Shown: positions 1-12,529, counted from the first letter of the stretch. The stretch is 64,000 nucleotides of DNA from Acanthornis magna (GCA_036785705.1 JAWUZG010000032.1:16363501-16427500), one strand, 5' to 3'. Program-made: numbers and translations. The notes: generated from the letters alone by a model not told the origin.

Positions 1-1369
1 ACAAATTATTAACTCTTTATCAATATTAACATTTTTCCTTGCTGTACAACAAAGTTTATCAAACAAGTAATATAACTGGCTCAATGACATACTTAAGGGA
101 AAACACTTTGTTTAAAACAAAATGTTACACTGCTTACAAAGGAGTTTTTTACTTTAGAAGCACACTTTGTAAAGTTGCATTAAAAGCAACAAAAGATTGG
201 GAAAGAACAAAAAAATACCTGATTGTATCAAATAATCGAACGATTTATTTAAAGACTACATATTTTCAATCAAAGATTGATTTCTATTCTGTAATAGGGT
301 CATAACACTATTGAGCTTATGGCACAATGGGGAAGTGACACTGTCACATTGCACCACAAGCCTTGGACACGATAGCTATGTAGATAGGGTGAACCGAAGC
401 TTTAGGAGGTAAAAAAAAATCCTTAAGAGTTCAAAAAAAATGTATGCAGAAACCCAAAGGTTAGCCCTTTAGTTGGCAGACCCAAGACACTTCTGCTTAT
501 GACCAATGAATTTACAGCCACAGAGGAAGTCTGTGTTCCCGTGTGAAAGAAGCTTTCTGAATTTGTGATGGTCATGAACTGGACCTGCACAAAGGCACTG
601 AACTCCAGAATAATACAAACACTGGGGAAAACAGGAAATTCAGTAAGTCAGGAGCAATAGGAGAGGATATCAGAAGTTTCAAGGCATCACCCTAGGAATG
701 AGGACCACATCAGCCTTCCAAAGGAGTGGAAGGGCTGTGTTAACTCATGGGCTAGATGAACAGAAACAGAAAGAGATGCAATAGCACAACATATGAGTTT
801 ATCCACTTCAAAAAAACCAACCCAGCTGTGAGTTGAAGTTTGCTAACTGGAAATGACAGAGAAGAAAGAGCTGGGAAGACACTGCCGGTTGACCATAGCT
901 ATGACATTTCCATAGGTAAGGTAGGCCAACTGAGCTATTTCCATTTGATACATGAAATGCATCAAATAGCACAGTACAAACTGTTTTAGAGACTTAATCT
1001 GGACTTTTGCATGTGACTGTAATATTCATGTTTCAGAAGGCAGTTTAAAACTAGACCAGGCAAATGAAGGGCTTTTAGGAATATCCAGGGAATGGAAACA
1101 GCTACACAAGTGAAGTCTAAAAGAAGATGTATTTATGTTGTAGTGAACCATAAATTCAGGTACTTACAGTTTTGACAACATGATGTTTTTCTGAAAATAT
1201 CATCCTGCAAGGAAGTGGTATGAATCAGCCCATGCAAAACTCCATGCTCAGGACATCTTGCTAAAACCTAATCCAGCTGTTTTTACACCGCCTTTTATCA
1301 GCCAGTTTGTGGCACAGTTAAACATGTATAAACTCAGAAAGCAAATGCTGAGACAGAATCTGATTGCTA
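1..1369. other. AT-rich noncoding stretch, nothing recognised
   Basis: I see no coding exon, RNA gene or clear repeat. The short open frame at 39-305 has no recognisable motif and is of a length expected by chance in AT-rich DNA. The plus strand is purine-rich from about 400 to 1370. A few phrases, for example around 700-760, resemble eroded LINE 3' sequence, but too weakly to call. Confidence 0.5.
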
Positions 1370-1665
1370 TCCATAAATATGCTGAAGGTGGGAAGGGGAA
1401 AGCAACAGAGAGGAACAAGAGCTAATGAAGCTCAAGGACTACATTGTCACCTGGACAAGTGATAAAAACTGGTCATAAGCAAATTCAGTCTGGAATTCTG
1501 AAGAAGGATTTTAACTGTCCAAGCAGCATAGCTTGAGAATGGCCATATAGTAGAAAAAGCAGGAGCAGACAACTTAATTGATTTTACAGTTTCATCAAAC
1601 TGGAACTCAATTAATATTTTAAAGGGATTTCATGGCATAGCTCTCTGAAATAATTGAGATCTGGA
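1370..1665 (+). mobile_element. Possible very old CR1-like LINE remnant
   Basis: Around 1460-1520 the plus strand reads like the part of an old CR1 ORF2/3' region in which a 'gataaaaactggtcataagc' phrase is followed by 'gaagaaggattttaactgtc'. That order is shared with ancient sauropsid CR1 3' ends. No open frame survives and both borders are indistinct. It may belong to the same decayed insertion as the clearer tail ending near 2866, or to a separate one. The call rests on remembered family phrasing, not an alignment, so confidence is low. Confidence 0.28.
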
Positions 1666-2329
1666 TTCAGTGATCCAGAACATTGCTTCTAATTCTATCT
1701 TACAAAAATACAGCTGTAAATAATATGCTGAGAAAACATGAAAGGCCACCAAAAAAAATCCTCTGAAAAAAAGCATAACAGGGAAAATAGAAAACAGGTA
1801 CAAAGGGCAGCATCATGGTTCAAGGAGAAAGTAGAATCTGAACTGGAAAGCAAAAGATGCATAGAGAAGGGAGAAAGCACTAGGCAACACATCAGAGTCA
1901 TTTAGTAAAAAAACCCCACAGCAACATTGTTTGTGTCAGAAACACTGTGATTTAGTGTCCTTATTAATAATATAGGAAATATGAGCTGCACACAAAGGGC
2001 TCTCACAGATGACCTTGGCCTGGGAGGAACTGAAAGGTGAGTCAGAATATGGAAATAACACAGAGTGATCTGCTGAGTCTGGGGACATTACAAGAGAAAA
2101 TAACAAGATGAGTTTCCACTTGTAAGCATGAAAATACACCTGAGGCAAAATCCTCCAAAACACTTGTAGTCAATGGCAAACTGCTAGCAGGAATACTGAA
2201 ACACTTTGCAATGAGAGTGGGTGGGCAATTGAACATAAGTGCGCATTACAGTTTGGCTGCAAAAATGCTGATGCAATTTTAGGGTGAAGTTCCCCTGATA
2301 TTTGAATCAAAGGCAATAGAGATCTATTT
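1666..2329. other. Noncoding spacer between two CR1-like remnants
   Basis: There is no supported gene. The overlapping minus-strand frames at 1695-2236 are short and show no domain. The sequence could be the middle of one very old LINE joining its two flanking pieces, but I cannot recognise it as such. Confidence 0.4.
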
Positions 2330-2866
2330 TCTACATAATTTTAATGCAAAGGTGTCTGGAATAATACACCCAGTTGGGGGAGTTGCTGTGCATGGGCAAA
2401 TTGGAGCAAGGAGGGTGGAAAACAATAAAAAATATCAGGAATCTAGACAGACAGCCTTACAAAGCAGATTTAAAAGCTCTGTGCGTATGAACAACAAAGG
2501 TCCTTTCAGCCCTGTTTTTCTGTGCCTCCATACTAAGCAGGTATAGATTCCGAAGATAGGAATGCCAAAGGGGAGGCAATACTTTAGACTACTACATAGA
2601 AACAGAAGTGCCAAATGGGGTGAAACTAGCAGCCTGAAACCACAGGCTGAGTACCAGGAAAATCTTTCAAGATGTATTCAGCTGTAGAAAAGCTGCTGGG
2701 GGATCTGGTGGAAGCCTGGTCACTCAGGATTTTTGCAACAAGGCTGGACAAAACATTAGAAAATATACCATAGGGAGCAATTCTCTGCTGGCAAAGAGCA
2801 GTGGAGCAGATGATCTAATAAGCTTCTTGCATCTCTAACCTCTACAGTTTTATGATTCCTTACTGT
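2330..2866 (+). mobile_element. Ancient CR1 LINE 3' end (5'-truncated)
   Basis: The last 170 bases (about 2690-2866) follow the layout of an old CR1 3' terminus. A 'gctggacaaaacattagaaa' phrase is followed by 'atgatctaataagcttcttg', then 'catctctaacctctac', and finally an ATGATTCC-like end in place of the usual octamer tail. CR1 is a chicken-repeat-type non-LTR retrotransposon. Its copies are typically 5'-truncated and lack long poly-A tails and clear target-site duplications. No frame is open, and divergence is much greater than in the other CR1 copies here, which suggests an early sauropsid insertion. The 5' border at about 2330 is a guess; only the tail is reasonably secure. Confidence 0.5.
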
Positions 2867-5800
2867 AAAGCACAATATTTCAAGAGGAAAGAGAAATAAA
2901 TACAAGGTAAAATATTAGATGGTAAAAAACTCCAACAAACAAACACAAAACAGCTGGAATATGAATGGAGCTCTGTCCTTTTGCCTTGCTGTATCTAAAG
3001 GAGTTGCTTCTGGCACATTGTTTTCTTGTCAGAGGCACTTCATTTTCTTTCTCTCACTTACCATTTTCTCTCTCGCTACAAAAGCAGAAGTAGCCACTTG
3101 GGACTGCTGATGTCTTTCTAAGGAAGGATGCTGCTCTCGTGCTGTGGAACAGCATCAAGGCTTTGGTCAGTCAAAACATAAAGATCTCGTTGTTTTCTTT
3201 GGGAACAGATTTCATTTTAAATCAAGCCCCATGCAAATACATGCACCATGGTATATTCCCCAGCATAGCAGTCCTGCTCCTCTTCTGCATTTCCTTCCTC
3301 CCTTCTTCCAATACAGACTTGTATTTTACCACCTTGTTCACCCACTGGTTTTTGTGGAAGCTGAGCATTTACAAGTCCATACTACCTTCAGAGAGAAGTG
3401 AACATGTGTGAACAGCATGTCCAAAAAAAACAGGGGCAGTAGTTCAGGTTTTTCAATGTGCATTCATTTGTCCCATTCATCATTAGTGGAAATTGTGAGA
3501 CCTCTGGTGACTTTGAAATCTTGATCAGCACGTAGATCCTGATGACAGGCAAATGCACTTTCAAAGGGAATAATAAACTGAATTTCAGAAGTCATGGCAG
3601 CTTTGACATACAAACATGTCAGCTAGATAGATATGTAACACGAGACTATGCACCTCAGTCTGCCCTGGGGCACTTTCACAGCATGTGGTCCCCCTCAAAC
3701 ACCAGGGCGCCATCCACATGAGATCAACAGGGTTACTGAAACCTTGAGGCATTGTTTCAAAATGCTGTTTGAGCAGGGGCTTCTTTGCTGAGGTTTGGTT
3801 GTTGCGAATTTTTGTAGAGAAGGAGTAGTAGAGGTAGTAAATATAAGAGGGCAGGTTGCAATTTTGTGTGTCAGAGTTTCCCAAAGTGGAAGCTTCACCA
3901 ACACTTCCTAGAGACAAACTCATAATATTGCTTCCTCAAAACCTACTTTTGGATAGCAGTAATTATCTAACTGTGATTTTGGTCATGTCAGTACCTTTAA
4001 ATTGGGCAGGGTTTTCATATAGGTAAAAACTGTTTCTATGTCTTGTGCAAATCACACTCACATTCTTCATATAGAGTAGAAGTACTTTATCTATCAACAA
4101 ACTGCAGCCAGCTTCAGGTGAGCAGCTGTGATTTACCACAGAGCAAGGCACTGTGAGAAGGGAACTATTCAGCCTAGAGACTGAATCCAGGATCTTCGAG
4201 CTTCTACCTTAAATTGCCAAGCACATGCTGGGACAGTTAGCCTGTCAGGACCAGACAGCTCCTAGGGAAATGTCCTGCAGCACATGGCCAGCTTTCAGAA
4301 AATAAGCAAACCCAGCAGATATGCTGTTGAGTAGCAGGAGGTCTGAGGATGCTTTTGGGTCCCAGTTTCATTCTTCCTCCCTTTGCCATGAGTCAGTCCT
4401 TCCCAGCCCGCTTCAGTCCATTAGCATTGTGACATCTGGAGTGGATGCCAGCCCTACTGGAGCTTGTGGTCAAAGTGTTGCCTGGAATATTTGAGGGAAA
4501 GGAATCTGCCTGAAATGGCTGTCTTACAAGACACAGGGGAGAAGAGATTCCTATTTACCTTACAAAACCACTGGCAGCACATACAGATTTTTCACGGTTT
4601 TTGATATTAATGATAGCAATGGGATGTGGCACTTTCAGATTTTACATCTCAGCTTCACATCACTGCCTTGCTGATAGCTCACTGCTCATCGGTTCCAGTT
4701 TGGGGGATCTTCTCATCCATTTTTAGTTACCTAAAGATCTGGCATATGGTCTGAGCTTGTCATTTGCCTTCTCTTTAGAATCAGTGGAGAGGGCCATGAC
4801 TGGTGAGTTGTCCCATCCTGTCCTGCAAGACTCTGAGCTTGAGTGGGGATGTCACACTGGGGACAGCAACGCTCACTGATCTACAAGCAAAGGTGATTGA
4901 AACAAACTGAGAAAATGGCTTTTACTCAGGCCATTAGGAAATCTGGTTTTGTGCTCAGCTAAACACTGTATATCAGTGAGGGAAGGTATGAACCATGTCT
5001 TCACTCTGAGGTTTGCCCAGTTTCTTTAGAAATGACAATAGGGTAGCTGATATATTTATCTCGGCATGCCAGTGCATGAAGACCCTTTTTTACATAGGGC
5101 AATCACAGGGACATAAAAAACAATACAAGACAGGAAGAGAGAAACACTTGCAAACACCTCTTCAGTCAAAATAGAAAAGTCAGTGTAATGAGCTGTGCCT
5201 GACTTTTAAAACCTTCATTTCCTCACTCCTGACAGATGTGAACAGGACACCATCCTTTTTGGTGACTGTCTTCTAAAGGAAACACATGCAGTAACCAAAC
5301 CTTGATTTTAAGTTAGAGAATGAGAAGAATCCAAACCATCTAGCTTATGATGCAACTCCAGCCTCCCCCTTCACTAAACTAAGGTTCAGCCTTTTTGTGT
5401 TGCTTTGAGCACTGTCCTTTGCTCCTCTTCAGGCTATGTGGTCCTTGTGTTCATACAGCCCCTGGCAAAAAAAGTAAAAATTTAAACCAAAGCAAAACAA
5501 CCCAAAATTCATCAAGAGGATAAAAGGAATATGTTGGTGACTCGTTACGCCACACAGAGTGCCCATTACTTTTGTTGACTTCAAGGCCGTAGTCACTCAC
5601 AGAGAACAGGGCAATAGTATTTACTTTGGGATTTCAAGGAAGACTGCTCCTATAAATTAGTAAAAGGCATGAGTCATCCCAGCACAGTGTTTGATCCAAG
5701 AGACGCAGTTATCAGCCCAGCATAACACTCCAGCATCTGTCCAAAACCCTGCACACCCTCATTAGCACGCTATTCCTGGGAGCTAAGCAGGCTGAAGGTT

Positions 5801-6151
5801 GCAAAGAGGTGCTATTGTTATACCAGGAGTAATTCTTATGTTTTATTGATACCCAATAAACTGTGTATTAGCCTGAAAGCACACAGAGAGAGAGAGAGGG
5901 AGCAGAGGGCTGGAGTAGTCTGTTATATAACACTCAAACACAGGGAGTGGAACTGGCCAAATCCTTTTCAATTACTTTTTTTCAATAAATGTCAGGTTTG
6001 GGGAGGAGGACCATCTGAGCGATTTAATAATTAATAAGAATGCATTCATCCCGCTGTACAGCTGGACACATCACCTGTGAATAAATCCCCCAGATAATAT
6101 ATTTGTGGATTTTCATAATATTTTTTCATTCTGCTTTTTTCACCAGTTTCC
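2867..6151. other. Unique-looking noncoding sequence
   Basis: I see no exon, RNA gene or recognisable transposon over about 3.3 kb. Small open frames such as 3139-3411, 3585-3923 and 3963-4151 lack family motifs and have overlapping competitors. A short AG microsatellite lies at 5884-5900. The stretch just before the T-run (6040-6110) is AT-rich and includes a TAAT-type motif, but nothing decides its role. Confidence 0.5.
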
Positions 6152-6153
6152 TT

Positions 6154-6204
<51 letters not shown>
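6152..6204. repeat. (T)24 followed by (GT)14 compound microsatellite
   Basis: An uninterrupted run of 24 T is followed directly by about 14 GT dinucleotides, ending in 'gtgag'. Such compounds often arise next to old retroposon tails or by slippage. The pure GT part can adopt Z-DNA. The short frames read through it are artefacts of phenylalanine and Cys/Val codon runs. Confidence 0.97.
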
Positions 6205-6206
<2 letters not shown>

Positions 6207-8261
6207 TCTAGTCCCAATTGCCCTAGGATTTTCCTGGAAATCAACCAGAGAGATAACCACTTGGGGGAAAAGGAACAAGCATGTGGACCTCAGGCGCTTG
6301 CCTGTTCAGGAGCAGAAGCGATGTTTGCAGTGATTAGGACTCATGGCAGTGCAGGGAACCTGAACAGATTAGGTGATGCGATGGGACTCCAGGAAAGACA
6401 GACAAATATGGGTGCTGTGTGCAAGCTGGGAATTATTGTGGGTGTCAATTAACCTAGCAGATCACAGGGTTTATTAGGCTGAATTATTTATCCCAAAGAT
6501 AAAACACTGAAAGAAAGTAAGGCATCATTAAACAGCACAGCCTTGCACAGAGTTTAGGCAGTGAACCAAGTTTCCGAACAATTTAATTTATTAGGGACCT
6601 AAATTGTACTAGATTATCAAATCAAGTGGAATAGAGGGAGGCAAGGCATTTTATGTTCAGTGCCCAAAATGTAATAAGTGTGTTATTCCATTCATGCCAT
6701 GTCTCAGCCTGAGTTATGAAGAGGAAGGGATGTTTCCTCTGTAGGGTAATTTTCCATTTTATATCCATTTTTAAAAACTGTCAAACAGTTGTCATGAAGG
6801 AAAAACATTTCTAGTTTGTCACTGAAGCTTGAAACCTGTTAAATGTTAATGTAAAATGGAGCACTACATATAGTCCCAATACAATGGGAAGAAGCTTAAC
6901 TGTTTGAAGTCTGTCTTTGTGAAGATTATACCCTAGCAGAAAAAGACAATAGGAGAGTTTTGCCTTGGGAAAAGAGAGATTGACAGGTCTGCATGTTTTT
7001 CTGCAATCAATATTGTAGACAGAGCTCTTCTTACACGGTGGGGTTCAATTAAAGAAAAAAACACGAGAATTTGGGGGAATTCCCTGAAGAGTTCAAATCC
7101 TTTCTGGGAGGAGAGAATGTTTTTTTCAAGATGAGCTTGCATGAAAAATTCATGCAGTGGATGGATACATTCATACAAAAAGAAATTTGATAAATAAATA
7201 ATTGTTTTAATACTGAGTCATATAGCAATTGCACATCCATATTGACCACTTTAGTTTGCAAAACTAGTCCTTAGTGTAAACATGTGTAAAATTAAATCAT
7301 CCAGAAAAACAAAACAAGTCAAAAGGTCATACATGTTAACTGAAGCAAGTAGTTCATACTAAAGCCCAGGAAATAAGGAGCCGCCACATGCAGCCAAGAA
7401 GCCGGTACAGGGATGAACACAAAGAGACAGACAAAACACAGCATGAAAACGGGTGATAAGCAGAGATTTGCAGCCATCAGGAAGGAGAGAAGAGGAGGCA
7501 GCTGCAAAGACAGGAGGCCGGAAAAGATAGACGAATTGAGCTGGAAATATATACAGTTATGATAGCGGCTATGAAAGCGATTACATGAAGCTGCAATTAG
7601 CTAGCTGTACTCGACTGCTATTCAGCCATACTTGCAGCCCTCTCCTCATTTTCCCCCGTATTGACTGCACGATAGTCAGATATTTTTGTTAGAGAAGAGT
7701 TATGTACAGAACATTCGGGACGGGCAAATAAAGCGCAAGCCTGGCCTAGGGTCTCTGCATCTCCAGGCCATGGAGAAATGCAAGAGGACAGGAGCTCAGG
7801 GACAGCTCACCACCAAGCACAGCCTGCATTTCTACTGCACTCCTTCCCCACTAGGAAAGCAAAATCAAAGGGGAAAAGCTGCAATGTACTTTTTCTGGTA
7901 ATTTCTGTGTCTTTTGTCCCTGTCAGTTCTTCTCCCTCACCTTTTATCCACTTTTGCATGGTTGTTTTCTGTGTTGTCTCACATAATTTTCTTTCCTCAG
8001 CCAGTTTTTCCCTCAGATATCTTCAGATATCTACAATGCACAGTCCTGTAAACCTCTTTCCTTTCCTTTTCTGCACCTTTCTCCACCTATGTTCTCCCCT
8101 ACCCATGCCCTTGATAAAAGAACCCTTTCTTTGTGTTTCTTTCACAATCTCTCTCTTCACAGTCATATTCTTTGGCTATGTGACTCTGTCTGCACCAAGG
8201 GAAGTCCAAGGACATGAGGCTGAAATGGCCTTTTCTTCAGTTGCAAGGTGAGAAGCTCCAG
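6205..8261. other. Noncoding sequence with AT-rich motif clusters and a pyrimidine-rich block
   Basis: No gene is supported. 6430-6640 is AT-rich with several TAAT/ATTA homeobox-like cores. 7375-7640 keeps scattered CpGs in otherwise CpG-poor DNA. 7880-8165 is strongly C+T rich on the plus strand, and this alone keeps a 157-codon frame open at 7778-8251. It contains two GATATC palindromes 10 bases apart at about 8016-8033. Confidence 0.5.
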
Positions 8262-8944
8262 TGCTGGCACAAACCTGACAAATTATTATGAAGAGGCAGA
8301 TGAAATATTCTGCAAGAAGCTAAAAGAAGTCTCACAATCACTGGCCCTTGTTCTCACAGGGGACTTCAACTTATCACGTCTGCTGGAAATATGAAACAGC
8401 GCAACAGAAGCAGTCTAGGAGGTTCCTGACACAACTGGTGAGTGAGGCAGCTAGGGAAAGCAATCATGAAATGAAAATCTTTGATTGTTGGAGAAGTAAG
8501 GAGGGGGGATCAGCAGGACTTCTAGCTTGGACTTCTCGGGGACAGACACTGGCCTGTTTAGGAGCCTGGTTGAGAGGGCCCCTTGTGGGGCAATACTGAG
8601 GGCAAAGGAGTCCAGGAAAGCTGGACATTCTTCAAGAAGGAAATGTTAGAAGTGCAGGAGCAGACCATCCCCGTGTGCCAAAAGACAAAGTGGTGGGGAA
8701 GATCAGTCTGGCTGAACAGAGAGCTTTGGCTGAAATTAAAGAAAAAAATTACCTTTGGAAGAAGGGGCAACAACTTAGGAGGACTACAAGGAGGTCACAT
8801 GAGGTTGTGCAGGGACAAAAAAAAGGGGCCAAAACCCAGCTGGAATTTAGGGCTATAGTTTACTGGTAGATTTGGCTGTACTGGGTTAATGGTTGGGCTC
8901 AATGATCTTAAAGGTCTTTTCCAACCTAAATGACTCCATGATTC
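8262..8944 (+). mobile_element. CR1 LINE fragment: ORF2 endonuclease piece fused to its 3' tail by internal deletion
   Basis: The first part translates as the end of a CR1 ORF2 endonuclease. An 'EEADEIFCKKLKE' stretch leads into the conserved GDFN motif at 8359-8370, the catalytic Asp/Asn region of the apurinic-like endonuclease. After a frameshift, 8580-8845 carries the linker between endonuclease and reverse transcriptase, recognisable as 'GVQESWTFFKKEMLEVQEQ' and a following Lys-rich region. The whole reverse transcriptase is missing. At about 8845 the sequence jumps to a typical CR1 3' end ('aatgatcttaaaggtctttt', then 'tccatgattc'). CR1 copies itself by target-primed reverse transcription, but this copy cannot: it has at least one frameshift, stops and no polymerase. 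Either a deletion in one copy or a second tail landing inside it would explain the join. Confidence 0.85.
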
Positions 8945-9584
8945 ATCTTCTTTTCCCTTCACCAAAGGGGACTCCCAAAGATTTGCTCTGAGCATTTCTC
9001 TTGAGCTGTTCCCCCAATGACAATGAGCTTGGCTTCCTAAACAGACCAAATAAATATGAGGAAAAGTCATGCCTCCCCTCCTTCCCCCCCCCAAGAGGAA
9101 TTGCCTTTAGTAAAATAAATTTGTTCCTACTTTTTTTAAACACAAGACAGAATTAACTCTCCCTCAGCCTATGGTGCTACAATAGCTTGTGCTCTGGTTT
9201 GACTCTTGACTGGGTTAGTCACCTTCAAGTGAGAGAATAGCACTAGGTAGTAGAAAATACTAGTTTTTAAAGAGTTAACTAAAAACTAGAGGCTCATCGT
9301 TGTGTTTAGTTATAGGATACATTCAAACTGCATTGCTTAATCCAAAACTGCGTCCCTTACTACACTCCATATTTCACCACAGAAGAGTCCCTCTGGGAAG
9401 GAGGCTGGTGAATAGGATACCTACATGGTCATTGCAATGGTGAAGACAGGTGTTGGCAAATAGTGCTTGGGCACACAGCTAGGTTTATATAAAAGAACCT
9501 GAATCTCTGGTTTATAAATCTGTAAAATTCATCCTTGCAGTAAAAGGAGAAAAGTCATGTGCCTGTGCATTTTAAAGATCTTGT
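8945..9584. other. Noncoding spacer
   Basis: I see no supported gene or repeat between the CR1 tail and the SINE. A C-run lies at about 9083-9092. Confidence 0.5.
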
Positions 9585-9722
9585 CCAAAAGACCCTACTA
9601 CAGAAAACCAATTTAATCTACCTTAGAGGGATGAAGGGCTGAGTCAACCCTGGCAGGATTTGAACCTATCACTCCAGGGAGCCTAATTATTGCAAATGTG
9701 GAGCTTAAACCACTAAACCCTT
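9585..9722 (-). mobile_element. tRNA-derived CORE/MIR-like SINE, degraded
   Basis: On the minus strand the segment begins with an A-box-like 'tagtggtttaagctcc' (complement of about 9700-9715). It continues to a good B box, 'ggttcaaatcc' (complement of 9656-9666), then 'gactcagcccttcatccctc' and 'aggtagattaaattgg'. This order of split RNA polymerase III promoter followed by a GACTCAGCC-TTCATCC body is typical of ancient amniote MIR-like SINEs. A functional tRNA is excluded because there is no acceptor-stem pairing and the spacing does not fold as a cloverleaf. The exact subfamily cannot be fixed by eye. Confidence 0.6.
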
Positions 9723-12529
9723 CCCTTCTGCTCTAATCACTTTTCAAAGAGTCCCTTTTGATCCCCGAAGTTTACGCAGCACCTGTGATAAAGGCGAAGT
9801 ATTTAACAAAGTCTCTGTAAGCTGAGTATATCATTATTCATATTACAGCAGGTTTAAAAGAGCTGGGCAAGGATGAGAACATTGTGTTGCAACAAAGATT
9901 ACAGTAGCAGCACTGTGAATTGCTTCTCAGCTCCACTCTCTCTTTTCCTTCTGCTACACAATAGAAAAACAGAGTGAGAGGAAAGCTGAGACAAATTGTG
10001 CATGCTCATGCACCCTCCATGCTGCACCCCTACCCATGGGTTTACTTGAAGGAGGTTTCATGTCATGTATCTCGGCCACATGGTGGGCACAGTTGGGAGG
10101 TGACAGCTGAGTGAGCCTTGTTGCCCTCTGTAGCCATGCCAAGAATCTCCAGGAGCCATGCAGCTGGGAATGTTCCTGATAGGAGCATGACTGGGCTGCA
10201 GGAGCATGGGAGGCTTGGTGTGTGGGCATTGGGGAGCACGTAAGTGCTGCAGGGTAGCAGCTGATAAAATATCTGTAACAGGGACTGCTAATGACAGCTC
10301 CTTGAGTTTCTTTGCTTATCTCAGGATGTTGGTAATATTTCTGCACAGTTTAGAAGGCAGAAGTGAAAGCTGATGAGAATCTCTTGACAAGGCTCCTGGT
10401 TGGAGGTGGAAAGAAAATCAGGGCTGAAGAATAAAAGGAAGAGTTTTTTTTCAAACCCTGAGCTTTAAAAAAACCATATCCCATGTTCCTCCTCAGAGAT
10501 AGCATTGCAGCTAATAATTTTGCCTTTAATTCACTGGGAGAAAAGGGAATTTTTGTCCCTCCCTCCTTCCATTACCTGGAGGGGATGCACTTTTTCTACT
10601 GACATGCAGATAGACTAAATCTGAAATGCTAATGGACTGGCAGTGTTTGCAGTGGGGTGAACAGTTTTCTGCTGGAAGGCTGGTTGGCAGGATACCGTCC
10701 TGCAGTCATTGAATCATTGCACTGAATCACAGCCATGTTGGCAGGATCCCATTCTGAGGAAGTTCACAGTACTGTCAAACACCTGCTGTTGCCATTGAAT
10801 GGTATTATGCAAGATCTGAAATTCTATTTATCGAGATCCCTATTTGATTTTTTTCCCCCTCCTTTTCAGTCACTAGTCTCAAATGACTGCAGCAAAACCT
10901 ATTCCCAAGAGCATTTTAATTCAGCGTGATGCCAGGATACCAGTTCTCATAGGGTGAAAATCTGCTCTTCTTTGTGCTGATGCAGAGATGCCAAGGTAGC
11001 GCAGGATACAAAGACACGCAATCATTCCTACAGCATGCGCTCTGCAGAGTTACTCAGGTAAGAAGATCAAACAGGCTTGGACTCACAGAAAGCCAACCAC
11101 TTTTTATAAGCCTTGAAAGCCCTGGTTGTACACTCTGGTGGGAGAGTCCACTACTATAAATAGGTTTTATTTCTTAGTCGTCTTAGATATAGTGGTCGTT
11201 TCAAGTTTGCGCCACCATGATGGGAAGCTTGGCTTACACACACCCAGGCAGTGAAGAATGCCAGGTTACAAGAGTTAGAGAGTTATATTCTTCTCTCTAT
11301 CAGCTTATAAGATACTGCAATTTAAAGTGGTATTTCACTGGCGTGACCCCATACCTTCTGACCTGCCATGCAGTACATTCCACCTTCATGTGTTGGGCCC
11401 TTTCTCGAAAGCAGTAGCTCCAGTTTGTCTCTTTGGCTTTCCTCAGAGCCCAGCTGGCAGCAAGCATCTCTGGCACACCCTGCCCCAGGGCAGCCCCAGC
11501 CATCCCAACTCTCCAGCCACCTGCATCATGACCAAATCTTCTCATTTTAATTTCTATGGACCTGCCACCCTCTTTCCTGCAATCCCTTAATTTTGGATAT
11601 TCTATTCTGCAAACACCTCTCCCTGACTGCCTCTTTCCTCAACCAATGAATCTGCTCTCTGCACAAAAAAGGTCTCTTCCTGCCCAAACTAAAATATCTC
11701 TTTGGTTAGCAATTCATTAGGAGATTTCAGTGAGTTATGCCAGCCTGCAGCAGAGCTCTTCCTGTCAAATCCCAGTTTTTCCTGCTGGTCCTTTCTTAAG
11801 CCTTTGGATAACACTGTTACCTTGCATCAAGCTCACAGTCTGTGTGAGTTTCTCTTCAGCATTTCACACCCATCCCCTAGCCTAAAGTTTCGCCTCCTTT
11901 TTTTAAGTAAAAGTAAAATCTAGACTTGCTTATCCAGTTACACAATACAACCCTCAACCAGGAGCTCATTAACTTGGGTCTCAGTTCTTGCAGTATCCTT
12001 TACTTTAGCACTAACACAATCTTGCCTTGCCGGTACTCCTCTGAGCACCACTGCAAAGATCATTTTTGTAGCCTGTCTGTTTGCCCATGTCACCTCTCAT
12101 TGTGAATCCCTCCACTGGCTGCCTTTTCTCTGCTTTGTAAAGATATTGCTTGTCCCTGTGCTGTCATTTTCTTTTTAACACTTAAAAGGTGATTACTTCC
12201 TCCCATTTGCCCATGGCTCTCGTCTCTGCTGCTCCCTTTGAATCTCAGGCAAGTCTCTTTTCTTTCATACCATATTCTCCCCCATGATAACACTTGGAGT
12301 TTCAAACAGCATGTCCCCAAATAGATGTAAAAAATGCCTTATTTTTGTCCTTGAAATTCTTCCTCTACACTTGCCTTGTATGGGAGACTCACAAAGGCCT
12401 TCATATAGTTAGGCTGGCAACAAGTGCTTCATGATGACCAAGCATCCCTCTCCAGCTGTTCATTTCCCCCTTCCTTTCTCTCACAAGAAGTCACCATCTC
12501 TTCAGCAGATTGGGACACCATAGGATTTA
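9723..12529. other. Unique-looking noncoding sequence
   Basis: No exon is convincing. The longest frame, 9954-10346 on the minus strand (130 codons), has no domain, is compositionally ordinary and is matched by other chance frames. 11160-11215 keeps several CpGs in an AT-rich setting and might be conserved. The rest shows nothing I can name. Confidence 0.5.

Noticed and set aside
7778..8251. 157-codon plus-strand frame
   Set aside because: It is a polypyrimidine-driven Phe/Ser/Leu/Pro translation with no family motif, ending where CR1 begins.
9656..9720. Possible tRNA gene on the minus strand (good B box)
   Set aside because: There are no acceptor or anticodon stems, the A box is degenerate, and the body matches a MIR-like SINE. 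It is annotated as a SINE relic.
9954..10346. 130-codon minus-strand frame
   Set aside because: It has no domain or signal, ordinary composition and a length expected by chance.
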